Made by a program: the position numbers and the translations under genes. Source: CAVVSD01 sp963750895 (GTDB lineage: Bacteria; Actinomycetota; Thermoleophilia; Solirubrobacterales; Solirubrobacteraceae). Taken from it: a stretch of 64,000 nt of DNA. Location of the stretch: the NCBI GenBank assembly GCA_963750895.1, contig CAVVSD010000006.1, positions 1,178,001 through 1,242,000 of the forward strand, read 5' to 3'. Shown piece by piece: positions 42,310 to 51,314 of the stretch (its first letter is position 1; each line of letters starts with the position of its first letter). Below the pieces are notes generated by a model. It was not told where the DNA came from. It ran no database searches and saw nothing but the letters and a program-made list of their open reading frames with translations.

Positions 42310-42776
42310 GCGGGCCGCCCGTCCACCGCGAGCGCGCGGTTCTTGTAGCGGTCGTCCTCGGTGACCTCCGGCCCGAACCAGTCCGGCGGCGCGAACGCGT
42401 CGGAGGCCGCCTCGTCGTCGAACTCCACCTCGGCCACGAGGAGGCCGCGCAGATCGCCCTCGTACTCGTCGACCTCGACCATCGCCGCACCGTACGCGAT
42501 CCGCCGCCGCCGCTTCTCCACCCGCCTGCCCTCCGTGAGGTCCCAGAGCGCCTCGCCCCGCCGCGCGTCGACCTCCATGTCCTCCTCGACGCGGCGGCGC
42601 CCGCCGCCGTGCTTGATCGTCAGTCGCCAGGAGCCGTCGTCGTCGCGGACGCGGACCTCCGTGTCGCCGTCGAGGGCGACGTAGCCCTGGCGCAGCGCGC
42701 GCTCGTCGAGCCAGTCGAGATCACGCGGCAGCCCGTCGACGAGGAACTTGCGCTCGATCTCGATGCCGTCGGCCAT
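42306..42776 (-). CDS. CYTH-domain protein (triphosphate tunnel metalloenzyme)
   Basis: A 156-residue protein. The ExExK motif is IEIERKF at the N-terminus, and alternating charged strands follow (VRVRDDDGSWRLTIKHGGG; RRVEKRRRRIAYGAAMVEVD; LLVAEVEFDDE) to line the tunnel. Such enzymes cleave triphosphate or bind organic phosphates with Mg2+. Partnered with CHAD it probably acts on polyphosphate or another triphosphate. It follows the peroxiredoxin gene by 1 bp. Confidence 0.87.
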   Translation of the reverse strand: MADGIEIERKFLVDGLPRDLDWLDERALRQGYVALDGDTEVRVRDDDGSWRLTIKHGGGRRRVEEDMEVDARRGEALWDLTEGRRVEKRRRRIAYGAAMVEVDEYEGDLRGLLVAEVEFDDEAASDAFAPPDWFGPEVTEDDRYKNRALAVDGRPA

Positions 42777-42777
42777 C

Positions 42778-43347
42778 TCACCCCGGATGATCGCGCAACC
42801 AGGCGAGGACCTCGGCCGCGTGCGTGTCGGGCGGGAAGACGGGATGGAAGACGTGCTCGATCCGGCCGTCCCGCACGACGAGCGTCAGCCGCCGGATCAT
42901 CGTCGTCCCCTCGACGACCATCGTCGGCAGCCCCAGCGCGGTCGTCAGCTCGAGGTCGGCGTCCGAGAGCAGCGCGAACGGCAACCCCAGGCGCTCGGCG
43001 GCCTCGCGCTGCACGTCGGTCGGCTGCGTCGACAGCCCGAGGACCGAGGCGCCCGCCCGGTCGAGCTCCGCGTGATGGTCGCGGAAGCCGCAGCTCTCCG
43101 GCGTGCAGCCGCGCGCACCCGGGATCTCGTCCCACCCGTCCGGCGGATCGACGCCCGGCGTCCCGGTCATCGGGTACGCGTAGATCACGGTCCTGCCCGG
43201 GCCCAGCTCGGTGAACCGCACGGACCGACCGTCGGTCGCCGGCAGGGTGACGTCCGGCAGGACGACGGCGACGAGGTGCTCCGCTGCCCCGTCGTCGGCG
43301 GGGACGGGCAGGTCGGACGGCAGCCGCGTCGGGTCGAAGCCGCTCAC
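42778..43347 (-). CDS. Peroxiredoxin (BCP/PrxQ-like)
   Basis: A 189-residue thioredoxin-fold protein. The sequence GARGCTPESCGFRDHHAEL has the peroxidatic Cys of GCT and a second Cys five residues on, as in BCP/PrxQ. The strand before it (VIYAYPMTGTPGVDPPDGW) is longer than usual. It should reduce hydroperoxides with thioredoxin. The GTG at 43347 overlaps the oxidoreductase stop (GTGA). It is probably co-transcribed with CYTH, CHAD and the upstream genes. Confidence 0.8.
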   Translation of the reverse strand: MSGFDPTRLPSDLPVPADDGAAEHLVAVVLPDVTLPATDGRSVRFTELGPGRTVIYAYPMTGTPGVDPPDGWDEIPGARGCTPESCGFRDHHAELDRAGASVLGLSTQPTDVQREAAERLGLPFALLSDADLELTTALGLPTMVVEGTTMIRRLTLVVRDGRIEHVFHPVFPPDTHAAEVLAWLRDHPG

Positions 43348-44330
43348 GCCGGTGGCTGCGGGACGTCGATGAGCACCTTGCCGACGAACCCTCCCTCGAC
43401 GGCCTCGTGCGCCGCCTGGGTCTCCTCCAGCGGGAAGCGACGGAACGGCAGCGGCCGCAACCGGCCCTCCGCGAGGGCCTCGGTGATCTCCGCGACGGCG
43501 TCGCGCTTGGCCTCGTCGGGCATCGTGTAGACGAGCACGAAGTCGATGCGCGCGTTCTTCGCGATGAGGTCGCGCGAGGGCGGCAGCGGGCCGTCCGGCG
43601 CCCCGTACGTCGCGATCGTCCCGTACGGCGCGAGGACCGCCCCGTCGGTCGCGAGGTTGGCCGAGATCGCGACCTCGACGATCCGGTCCACGCCGTCGGG
43701 CGCCCATGCGCGCACGGCCTCGACGACGTCCTCCTCGCGGTAGTTCACGACGAGCTCGGCGCCTGCCTCGCTCGCGAGGCGCGCCTTCTCCGGCGAGCTC
43801 ACGGTCGTGGCGACACGCGCGCCGCGGCGGACCGCGAGCTGGATGGCCGCGTGCCCGACCGCGCCCGCGCCACCGTGCACGAGCACCGCGTCCCCGTCGA
43901 TCGCGCCGTCGGCGAACAGGGCGCGGTGGGCCGTCATCGCGGGGATCCCGAGCCCTGCGCCCTGGTCGAGCGTCGCGCTCTCCGGGAGCGGGACGGCCTG
44001 GTGTTCGGGCAGCACGATGAACTGCGCAGCCGAGCCCTGCGCCCGCCGCCACTGGCACTCGTACAGCCACACGAGCTCGCCGACGCGCGCGTGGTCGACC
44101 CCGGGGCCGACGGCCTCGAGCTCGCCGGCACCGTCCTGGTTGGGGACGATCACGTCGAAGTCACCGGCGGTGAGCCCACCCGTCGTGCGCGTCTTCCAGT
44201 CCGTCGGGTTGACGCCGGAGACCTCCACGCGGACGAGCACCTCGCCCGGCCCGGGCTCCGGCACCGGGACGTCCTCGACGCGGACCCTCCCCTGCTCGGG
44301 GCCCGAGGTGTCGTAGCGCGCGGCGAGCAT
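43344..44330 (-). CDS. Quinone oxidoreductase-like MDR protein (zinc-independent)
   Basis: A 328-residue medium-chain dehydrogenase/reductase. The GroES-like N-terminal half (GEVLVRVEVSGVNPTDWKTR) is followed by the Rossmann half with VHGGAGAVGHAAIQLAVRRG. There are no structural zinc Cys residues. These features fit NADPH:quinone reductase-type enzymes, which reduce quinones or enones. It begins 6 bp after folD and overlaps the peroxiredoxin, consistent with a redox-related operon. Confidence 0.85.
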   Translation of the reverse strand: MLAARYDTSGPEQGRVRVEDVPVPEPGPGEVLVRVEVSGVNPTDWKTRTTGGLTAGDFDVIVPNQDGAGELEAVGPGVDHARVGELVWLYECQWRRAQGSAAQFIVLPEHQAVPLPESATLDQGAGLGIPAMTAHRALFADGAIDGDAVLVHGGAGAVGHAAIQLAVRRGARVATTVSSPEKARLASEAGAELVVNYREEDVVEAVRAWAPDGVDRIVEVAISANLATDGAVLAPYGTIATYGAPDGPLPPSRDLIAKNARIDFVLVYTMPDEAKRDAVAEITEALAEGRLRPLPFRRFPLEETQAAHEAVEGGFVGKVLIDVPQPPA

Positions 44331-44335
44331 GGCGA

Positions 44336-45223
44336 TCAGCCCGAGCGCGGCTCGTTGATGCGCGCCGCGAGCACCGTGTTGCGCAGCACCCAGACGTCGG
44401 TGATCGGGCCCACGCCGCCCGGCACCGGCGACACCGCCTCGACGACGGGCTCGACCGACTCCGTGTCGATGTCGCCGGTCAGCACGACCTTGCCGTCCGG
44501 ACCCTCGGTGGCGTTGATGCCGATGTCGACGATGATCGCACCCTCCTTCACCATGTCCCCGGTGATGAGGTGCGGCACGCCCACCGCGACGATCAGGATG
44601 TCCGCATCCCGCGTGTGCTCGACGAGGCGGCCGGCATCGGCCGTGTGCTTGTGCGCGGAGATGACCGTCGCGTTGCGCTGCAGCCCGAGGATCGCCGCGG
44701 GCTTGCCGACGTTGTTCGAGCGCCCCACCAGCACGAGGTCGACGCCGTCGTAGGCGGTCTCCGGGTCGCGACCCATCTGGCGGGTGTGCCGGTCGAGCAT
44801 GTGGAAGGCGGCCGCCGGCGTCGACGGGATGAAGCGGGGCATGCCCAGCGACAGGAGGCCGGCGTTCGTCGGATGCAGCGCCTCCACGTCCTTGAGCACC
44901 GGCAGCGCGTTGAACACCCGCGATTCCGGCAGATGCGACGGCAGCGGGCGCAGGACGAGGATCCCGCTGATCTCGGGATCCGCGTCGAGCTCGGCGATCT
45001 TCCCGATGACCTGGCCGAGCGTCGCGTCGGCCGGCATGTTCTCGACGCGCGACACGATGCCGATCTCCTTCGCGCCGCGGTCGATCCTGCGCTGGTAGAC
45101 CTGCGCGCCGAGGTCGTCGCCGACGAGCAGCGTCGCGATGCCCGCGGGGCGGTCGAGTGCGTCGAGCTCCTCGCGCAGCGTTTCCTTCAGCTCCAGGGCG
45201 ATGGCCCGGCCGTCGATCAGCAC
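44336..45223 (-). CDS. folD: FolD-family methylene-THF dehydrogenase/cyclohydrolase with altered active site
   Basis: A 295-residue FolD-fold protein. The Rossmann part has LVLVGRSNNVGKPAAI and the C-terminal PVPGGVGPIT, both standard. But aligned to E. coli FolD, the catalytic Lys54 (YVASK) falls on Ile (YQRRI), Gln98 (GILVQLPLP) on Leu (GILVLRPLP), and Asp121 (DVDGFHP) on Glu (DVEALHP). It may therefore be a dehydrogenase-only or repurposed enzyme. It has a GTG start with GGGGAGC upstream. The following oxidoreductase, peroxiredoxin and CYTH/CHAD genes are on the same strand. Confidence 0.85.
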   Translation of the reverse strand: MLIDGRAIALELKETLREELDALDRPAGIATLLVGDDLGAQVYQRRIDRGAKEIGIVSRVENMPADATLGQVIGKIAELDADPEISGILVLRPLPSHLPESRVFNALPVLKDVEALHPTNAGLLSLGMPRFIPSTPAAAFHMLDRHTRQMGRDPETAYDGVDLVLVGRSNNVGKPAAILGLQRNATVISAHKHTADAGRLVEHTRDADILIVAVGVPHLITGDMVKEGAIIVDIGINATEGPDGKVVLTGDIDTESVEPVVEAVSPVPGGVGPITDVWVLRNTVLAARINEPRSG

Positions 45224-45239
45224 TCTCTCTGAGCTCCCC

Positions 45240-45605
45240 TCAGTCCGTGAACGGGCCGACGGGCGGCGCCGACATGATCTCGATCAGGTGTCCCACCGGG
45301 TCGCGCACGAAGACGCGCTCGGCATCCCAGGCGTTCGAGCCCGGGTTCACCTCGTACCCGGCCTCCCGCAGGGCCGTGATCGACCCCGCGTAGTCCGGCA
45401 CGAGGACGGCGACGTGGCCGACGTCCGCGACGATCGGCGTCTCGACGTCCGCCAGGTGGATCTGGGTCCCGCCGCGGGCGACCCAGGTGAAGCGCCCGCG
45501 CAGCGGGACCGGCGGCTGCATGGGCGCGAACCCCAGCAGGCCCCAGAAGGCGATGCAGTCGTTCCAGCGGTCCTTGGGGACCTCGAGTGTCGCGTGGTGC
45601 AGCAC
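45240..45605 (-). CDS. VOC-family (glyoxalase fold) protein
   Basis: A 121-residue single-unit VOC protein: LHHATLEVPKDRWNDCIAFW, then VARGGTQIHLADVETPI, DVGHVAVLVPDYAGSITALR, and DPVGHLIEIMSAP at the end. The His in HHAT, His in GHVAV and Glu in HLIEI would bind a metal in a dimer. The reaction is unknown. The GTG at 45605 lies 3 bp after the serine hydrolase stop. Confidence 0.75.
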   Translation of the reverse strand: MLHHATLEVPKDRWNDCIAFWGLLGFAPMQPPVPLRGRFTWVARGGTQIHLADVETPIVADVGHVAVLVPDYAGSITALREAGYEVNPGSNAWDAERVFVRDPVGHLIEIMSAPPVGPFTD

Positions 45606-45608
45606 CCG

Positions 45609-46862
45609 TCAGTCCACCAGCGCCTGGGCGACGAGCTGTCGCAGCTGCGGCCGGATGCCCGCGTGGGTGCTCGACGGCAGCAGCTGGGTGAGGAAGATCG
45701 CGCCGAGGTCCTCGAGCGGGTCGAGGTAGAACGCGGTGCTCGCGGCGCCGCCCCATGCGAGCTCGCCCAGGGAGCTCGGGACCTTGCCGGCCGCCGGGTC
45801 CACCACGACGCTGAACCCGAGGCCGAAGCCGATGCCGTCGAACGCGCTCTCGGAGAAGAGCTGGCGCCCGAACGCCTCGAGGTCCGCGCCGCCGGGCAGG
45901 TGGTTGCGGCCCATGTAGGCGACGGTGCGGGGCCCGAGCAGCCGGACGCCGTCCAGCTCGCCGCCGCCGAGCAGCATCCGCATGAAGCGCAGGTAGTCGT
46001 GCGCGGTCGAGAGCAGGCCACCGCCGCCGGAGAGGAACGCGGGCGGCGCGAACGCCGCCTGCCCGAGCACCTCGTTGCGCGCCGCCATGCCGGTCTCCGG
46101 GTCGGGCGAGTAGAGCGCGGCGAGGCGCTCGACGTCACCGTCGCGCAGCGCGAAGGAGGTGTCGTGCATCCCGAGGGGCCCGAGGATGCGCTCGGCGAAG
46201 AACGTGTCCAGCGACTGGCCGGATGCGACCTCGACGACGCGTCCGAGCACGTCGGTGGCCACGGAGTAGTTCCACTCGCTGCCGGGCTGGAACAGCAGCG
46301 GCATCCCGGCCCACGCGTTGCAGACGCCCTCGAGGTCCAGCCCCGCGGGCGAGCCCCACTCGAACCCGGCCTCGCGGTACAGGCGGTCGACGGAGTGCGC
46401 GTGGTGGAAGCCGTACGTGAGCCCGGCGGTGTGCGTGAGCAGGTGCCAGATGCGCATCGGCTCGACCTGCGGGACGGTGACCGGCTTGAGCGCGTTGCCG
46501 CCGTTCCACACGCGTGCATCGGCGAAGGCCGGGATGAAGCGCGCGACCGGGTCCTTGAGCTCGAACGCCCCCTCCTCCCACAGCATCATGGCCGCGACGG
46601 AGGTGATCGGCTTCGTCATCGAGTAGATGCGCCAGAGCGTGTCGGTCTCGACCGGGAGGTCCGCCTCGATGTCGCGGCGCCCCGCGGTCTGCAGGTGGAC
46701 GACCCGCCCGTGGCGCACGACCGCGATGAGCCAGCCGGGCAGCCGGCCGTCGTCGACGTAGCGCCGGAAGTGGCGGTCGAGCCGCTCGAGGCGCGCCGGG
46801 TCCAGGCCCAGCTCGGCGGGATCGGCGTCGACGCGCAGCACGGGGCCGGCGGAGGTGCTCAT
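45609..46862 (-). CDS. Serine hydrolase of the class C beta-lactamase family
   Basis: A 417-residue protein. The SxxK motif is IYSMTKPITSVAAM near residue 81, the Tyr-x-Asn-like region is WNYSVATDVLGRVVEVASG, and the C-terminal KTG-equivalent is the GELAWGGAASTAFYLDP segment. These fit EstB-like esterases and related hydrolases more than true beta-lactamases. There is no signal peptide. An in-frame ATG lies three codons upstream (46871), and the open frame continues further back to a partial gene at 47255. Confidence 0.8.
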   Translation of the reverse strand: MSTSAGPVLRVDADPAELGLDPARLERLDRHFRRYVDDGRLPGWLIAVVRHGRVVHLQTAGRRDIEADLPVETDTLWRIYSMTKPITSVAAMMLWEEGAFELKDPVARFIPAFADARVWNGGNALKPVTVPQVEPMRIWHLLTHTAGLTYGFHHAHSVDRLYREAGFEWGSPAGLDLEGVCNAWAGMPLLFQPGSEWNYSVATDVLGRVVEVASGQSLDTFFAERILGPLGMHDTSFALRDGDVERLAALYSPDPETGMAARNEVLGQAAFAPPAFLSGGGGLLSTAHDYLRFMRMLLGGGELDGVRLLGPRTVAYMGRNHLPGGADLEAFGRQLFSESAFDGIGFGLGFSVVVDPAAGKVPSSLGELAWGGAASTAFYLDPLEDLGAIFLTQLLPSSTHAGIRPQLRQLVAQALVD

Positions 46863-46872
46863 CGTCGGCATT

Positions 46873-47040
46873 CTTGCGGACCGACGATCGGCGCGCCGCG
46901 CGATTCGCCCACGGCGAGCCGGTCCTGGTGGCGGATCAGGACCGCTCGCTGTGGACGACGCCCGGCTCACGGAAGGCCGGGACGTGCTCGGAGCGTGCGA
47001 TGGACCGGCGCGACGCGGGGACCGGAGTGGTCGGACCCTG
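46873..47040 (+). pseudogene. Remnant of an ECF sigma factor C-terminal region (ECF42-like)
   Basis: Plus-strand codons read LRTDDRRAARFAHGEPVLVA, then DQDRSLW. After a one-base shift they read DDARLTEGRDVL, then in the first frame again ERAMDRRDAGTG. This is the C-terminal extension consensus of the ECF sigma factors that carry DUF6596, which contains a DQDRSxW motif. The sigma-2 and sigma-4 regions are absent. It lies in the 500-bp space between the serine hydrolase and the thioesterase genes. Confidence 0.55.
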
Positions 47041-47063
47041 ATCGGTCGTCGCTGGCAGCGTGA

Positions 47064-47255
47064 TCCGGTCGCCTGGTCGCGGTCGGGCGTGATGTTCGAG
47101 ATGCGGCCCTCGCGGTCCACGGAGAGCAGGCGCAGGCCGCGGTCGGCCTCCGCGAGCACGAGGATGCTCCCGTCATCGGGGTCCGGCGGGCAGGTGATCG
47201 ACTCGGCGACGGCGTGGCGCAGTTCGGCGACGCGGCGCTCCTGAGCAATGGTCAT
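47064..47255 (-). pseudogene. Gene fragment with strong start signals
   Basis: About 60 well-composed codons: TIAQERRVAELRHAVAESIT, then GSILVLAEADRGLRLLSVDR, EGRISNITPDRD. The ATG at 47255 has a GGAGGT five nt upstream, one of the best ribosome-binding sites in the window. After about residue 62 the sequence becomes low-complexity where the sigma remnant lies on the other strand, and the open frame runs into the serine hydrolase. It is probably the 5' end of a truncated gene. The family is not recognised. Confidence 0.4.
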
Positions 47256-47366
47256 CGGTGACCTCCAGGTCGTCCTTGCAGTTCGTGGCAGGAATGCTCC
47301 CGGGCGGCGAGGCCGCCGGCATGAGGAGAGTTCGCGCAATCGCCGTGCGAGAACTGGCAACCCTGC

Positions 47367-47795
47367 TCAGGTCAGCCGCTGCAGCGCGGCCCGCACCCCG
47401 TCGGGGATCGCCGCGGGGCGGCGCTGCTCCCGGTCCACGAACACGTGCACGAACCAGCCCTCCGCGGCGGGCTCCTCGTGGCCCTCGCCGAACAGCGCGA
47501 TCTCGTAGCGCACGCTCGACCGTCCGAGGTGCGCGACGCGCATCCCCGCGTCGACGACCTCCGGGAACGCGAGCGGCCGGTCGAACCGGCAGTGCGACTC
47601 GACGCAGAGGCCGATGACGTCGCCTGCGTGGATGTCCAGCCCGCCCGGGTCGATGAGGTACGCGTTGATGACCGTGTCGAAGAACGCGTAGAACTCGACG
47701 TTGTTGACGTGCCCGTAGACGTCGTTGTCGGCCCATCGCGTCGGGATGGCGAGGTGGTGGGGCATGTCGGAGCGCGCGGTCACGCGGCGGATCAT
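47367..47795 (-). CDS. Acyl-CoA thioesterase (4HBT hotdog family)
   Basis: A 142-residue single-hotdog protein with the 4-hydroxybenzoyl-CoA thioesterase signature TRWADNDVYGHVNNVEFYAF, including the catalytic Asp and the Asn-Asn pair. Strands VESHCRFDRPLAFPEVVD and VGHL-like VAHLGRSSVRYEIALF follow. It releases free acids from acyl-CoA. An ATG at 47765 (MPHHLAIP) is a possible shorter start. Confidence 0.82.
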   Translation of the reverse strand: MIRRVTARSDMPHHLAIPTRWADNDVYGHVNNVEFYAFFDTVINAYLIDPGGLDIHAGDVIGLCVESHCRFDRPLAFPEVVDAGMRVAHLGRSSVRYEIALFGEGHEEPAAEGWFVHVFVDREQRRPAAIPDGVRAALQRLT

Positions 47796-49800
47796 GACGC
47801 CGACGCGTCCAGGGTCGGCTCAAGCGCGCGCGGCGCCAGGCCGATTGCAGGGAGGTGTACGCTGCACGAGCACCCCGAAGCTCGTGCGCCTCCTGCTGGC
47901 GACCGCGATTGTCGCGTCGGTCGCCGTGCTGGCGCGCACCGCTCGGGTTCGTCTCCCCCGTGCCGGCGGATCTTCGACAACGCGTACTACGCGGTCGAGC
48001 TGCTCGCGCTGCGTGATCTGCGCGCTGCGCGCGCGCGCTGCGCCTCGGGCACGAGCGCGGCGGCCTGGGCCTCCTCGCCGTCGGCCTGCTCGGCTTCTTC
48101 GCCGCCGACGTGTACTGGCTCGTCGCGCTCGCCGACATCGCCTCCCCGCCCTATCCGTCCTGGTCCGACGCGGGGTACATCTCGATCTACCCCGCCGCGC
48201 TACATCGCGCTCGTCCTGCTGCTGCGGGCCCGCGCCGGCCGCATCTCCCCCGCACTCTGGCTCGACGGCCTCGTCTGCGCGCTGGCCGTCGCCGCGCTCG
48301 GCGCGGCGCTCGTCATCGGCGTCGTCGCGAGCACGGACGGCCCGCTCGCGACCGTCGCCACGAACCTCGCGTATCCACTCGGCGACCTGGCGTTGCTCGC
48401 GTTCGTCGACGGCGATCATCGCGGTCACCGGGCGCCGGGCCGGCCGGACCTGGTGGCTCGTGGCCGCGGGCTTCGGCGATCTTCGCGATCGCCGACACGA
48501 TCTATCTCTACGAGGTCGCGGTCGACGGCTACCGCGAGAACACGATCCTCGACGCCGGCTGGCCGCCGGCGTTCACTGCTCCTCGCGTTCGCCGCGTGGC
48601 AGCCCGCGCGGCGCCTCGACGCCCGCCGCCTGCGCGGCGCGGGCATGCTGGCCCTGCCCGGCGGAGCGCGGGCGTCGTCGTCGATCGGCGATCCTCGTCG
48701 TCGACCACTACGCGCGCCAGAACGACGCGGCGGTGTGGCTCGCATCGGCGGCGCTCGGCGTCATCGTGCGTCCGCTTCGCCCTCACCTTCCGCGAGAACC
48801 TCCGCATGCTGCAGGCCAGCGAAGCGGACGCGACGACCGACGCGCTGACCGGGCTCGCCAACCGCCGCGCGCTCACGGAGGACCTGACGACGGCCGAGGG
48901 CCCGCAGGTCCTCGCGCTGTTCGATCTCGACGGCTTCAAGTCCTACAACGACACGTTCGGGCACCCCGCCGGCGACGCGCTCCTCGAGCGCCTCGGGCGC
49001 AGCCTCGTCGCCACGCTCGGCGACGCGGGCCGCGCCTACCGGATGGGCGGGGACGAGTTCTGCGTGATCGCGCCCGCGGGGCCGCACGACGCCGCGCTCA
49101 TCATGGACGCAGCCGACGCGCTCACCGAGCGCGGCGGGAGCTTCGACATCGGCTGCTCGTACGGCCTGGTCCGGCTCGACGCCGGCGGCGACGTCGTCGA
49201 CGCGCTGCAGACCGCCGACCGCCGGCTGTACGAGAACAAGCGCAGCCGCCGTGCCGGCACGGCGGAGAGCGTCCACCGCGTCCTCATGGGCGTCGTCGGC
49301 GAGCACGACGGCGAGCTGCACCACCACGTCGTCGGCGTCGCCCGGCTGGCCGAGCGCGTCGGCCGCGAGATGGGGCTGGGCGCTGCCGACCTCGTCCACG
49401 TCCGCCGCGCCGCCGCCCTGCACGACATCGGCAAGATCGCGATCCCCGACGACATCCTGCACGCGCCGCGCCCGCTGACCGAGGACGAGTGGCAGTACAT
49501 GCGCCAGCACACGGTGATCGGCGAGCGCATCATCAGCGCCGCACCCGAGCTCGCGCCCGTCGCCGAGATCGTGCGCTCCAGCCACGAGCGCTGGGACGGC
49601 AGTGGGTACCCGGACGGGCTCGCCGCCCAGGACATCCCGCTCGGTGCGCGGATCGTCGCGGTGTGCGACTCGTGGGAGGCGATGACCTCCTCGCGCGCCT
49701 ACCGTGCGGCGATGTCACCGACCCTGGCCATGCACGAGCTGACGCGCTGCTCGGGCACCCAGTTCGACCCGCGGGTCGTCGCGGCCTTCCTCGCCGTGCG

Positions 49801-50816
<1,016 letters not shown>

Positions 50817-50820
<4 letters not shown>

Positions 50821-51299
50821 GCTGGTGCCGCAGCCTCTCGCTCCGCGATCCAGGGGTAGCGGTCGGCGTCCTTGCCCGCGTAGTCGGGGTCGAGGTAGAT
50901 GAAGCAGCGCTGGATGAGGAAGTCGCGGATCTCGAAGACGTCGCACCAGCGACCGGCGCCCCACGCCGGCACGTCGGCGCGCCACGGGCCGTCCTTGTGC
51001 TCGCCGTAGGACGTGCCCTCGGCGACGATCGTGTCGCTGCCGCTGAAGATCCAGTTGAAGTTCGCGTAGTCGTGGCGGATCGACACGAGGTTCGAGCCCA
51101 CGGCGCCGAACATCTCCCCGATCTCCTCGCGCCCGTTGGCGATCCCCCACTTCGGGAAGTAGACCTGCGCGTCGGTGGCGAACAGCTCCAGGATGCTCGC
51201 GCCGGTCGACGTGATGCCGCCGTTGTCGAACGCCTTGAGGTACTCGAGCGCGACGGACTTGCGCTGCTCGTCGGTCATCGTCTGCGTGGTGACTGCCAT
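50817..51299 (-). CDS. SnoaL/NTF2-like protein in the catabolic cluster
   Basis: A 160-residue NTF2-fold protein: LEYLKAFDNGGITSTGASIL, ELFATDAQVYFPKWG, SIRHDYANFNWIFSGSDTIV, and GRWCDVFEIRDFLIQRCFIY. The fold includes ketosteroid isomerase and cyclase enzymes. Sitting directly beside a ketosteroid-dehydrogenase-like flavoprotein, it could move a double bond or hydrate an intermediate. It follows the flavoprotein gene by 15 bp with GAGGAGA upstream and overlaps the LLM gene. Confidence 0.72.
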
Positions 51300-51314
51300 G
51301 GGGATCTCCTCTCG

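Noticed and set aside
45609..47255. A single 548-residue fusion of the fragment at 47255 with the serine hydrolase
   Set aside because: The ~70 residues between them are low-complexity and overlie a sigma-factor remnant on the other strand; the hydrolase has a family-like start at 46862.
47884..48806. Programmed frameshifting in the GGDEF/HD-GYP gene
   Set aside because: Too many shifts, in both directions, and no slippery sequence with a downstream structure at each point.
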